A stretch of 5,659 nt of DNA. Origin: a candidate division LCP-89 bacterium (GTDB lineage: Bacteria > Electryoneota > B3-LCP). This document shows, piece after piece, positions 5,308 to 5,659 of the stretch (position 1 is its first letter; each line of letters opens with the position of its first letter). The translations under genes were made by a program, and so were the position numbers. A model generated the notes under the pieces. The model worked only from the letters and a program-made list of their open reading frames with translations, ran no database searches and was not told the DNA's origin. The stretch covers positions 1 through 5,659 of the forward strand of contig JALGZU010000387.1 in assembly GCA_025774735.1 (NCBI GenBank), read 5' to 3'.

Positions 5308-5331
5308 CGCAAGATCGCGAAGCATCTTGCG
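5308..5331. other. Perfect 8-bp stem-loop in the 3' region of the T9SS-domain gene
   Basis: CGCAAGAT (5308-5315) and ATCTTGCG (5324-5331) are perfectly complementary with an 8-nt loop. It lies between the stop codon of the minus-strand gene and its intrinsic terminator, 15 bp past the stop. No U-run follows in the minus direction. On the plus strand it is followed by GAAAAAG, also not a terminator. A role in mRNA 3' stability or as backup stalling site is possible. Confidence 0.5.
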
Positions 5332-5346
5332 GAAAAAGTGACATTG

Positions 5347-5659
5347 TCACCTCATCAGCACCATCTTCCCTGATGCCCTGAATTTCCCCGCCTCAAGCCG
5401 GTACACGTACACTCCCGACGCCAATTCCGAAGCATCGAACGTTACCTCGTGATACCCCGCTGGCCTCCAGGCGTTTTGTAGAGGCGACTCGACGAGTCGT
5501 CCTCCAATATCATAAACCTGCAACGTCACCCATGACGCCACCGGCAGTTCAATCCTGAACGTCGTCGAAGGATTGAACGGATTGGGATATACCGGATGCA
5601 GAATGAACTGTTGCGGAGTTACTTCCATCGGGATTGTTGTCACCTCGTCGAACGGATTC
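5347..5659 (-). CDS. C-terminal end of a secreted protein with T9SS type A sorting domain, 5' end off window
   Basis: The last 103 codons of a minus-strand gene; the frame is open to the right edge, so the GTG at 5641-5643 is not taken as the start. The fragment begins NPFDEVTTIPMEV, a linker, and continues with the typical type A sorting domain: YPNPFNPSTTFRIELP, then VTLQVYDIGGRLV, then the terminal strands ASGVYVYRLEAG and KMVLMR. This FlgD-like Ig fold of about 80 residues is the export and surface-anchoring signal recognised by the type IX secretion system, and is normally removed or modified at the outer membrane. The parent protein cannot be identified because its main part lies beyond the window; many clients are proteases, glycosidases or adhesins. 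It is transcribed toward the transporter unit and ends at its own terminator. The presence of this domain implies that the host has a T9SS elsewhere. Confidence 0.9.
   Translation of the reverse strand, partial: NPFDEVTTIPMEVTPQQFILHPVYPNPFNPSTTFRIELPVASWVTLQVYDIGGRLVESPLQNAWRPAGYHEVTFDASELASGVYVYRLEAGKFRASGKMVLMR

Overview
The window looks like a bacterial chromosome fragment from the FCB superphylum or a neighbouring candidate phylum (Cloacimonadota, Zixibacteria, Calditrichota, Marinimicrobia or similar). The grounds are a gingipain-type C25 cysteine peptidase carrying the Ig-like and beta-rich modules common in those groups, and a second gene ending in a type IX secretion (T9SS) type A C-terminal sorting domain. 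No phylogenetic marker gene is present, so the placement is inference from protein architecture. It reads like a metagenomic contig piece: genes run off both ends.

Layout. Positions 1-3321, minus strand: one long secreted C25 peptidase gene (signal peptide, C25 propeptide, catalytic domain with His/Cys dyad, Ig-like modules, beta module), cut by the left edge. Its reading frame is broken twice by perfect short tandem duplications, 11 bp at 2553-2574 and 26 bp at 2308-2360. Removing one copy of each restores a single frame of more than 1,094 codons. Positions 3322-3561: divergent intergenic region with a near-consensus sigma70-type promoter for the rightward genes and a weaker candidate promoter for the peptidase. 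Positions 3562-5212, plus strand: a two-gene unit made of a YeiH/UPF0324-family membrane transporter (putative sulfate exporter family) and, one base after its stop, a small single-span membrane protein. Positions 5213-5346: convergent intergenic region with a C-rich/G-rich palindromic element, a good intrinsic terminator for the leftward gene, and another hairpin. Positions 5347-5659, minus strand: the last ~104 codons of a protein ending in a T9SS type A sorting domain, cut by the right edge.

How the genes relate. The two minus-strand genes encode exported proteins, the right-hand one clearly a T9SS client and the C25 peptidase probably one too (its C-terminus lies outside the window). The transporter and small protein form a separate, probably co-translated unit. 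I see no direct evidence linking the transporter to the peptidase. The most notable points are the two frame-breaking duplications, which may be an assembly artefact or real gene inactivation or switching, and the uncharacterised small protein coupled to the transporter. I find no tRNA, rRNA, CRISPR array or insertion sequence.
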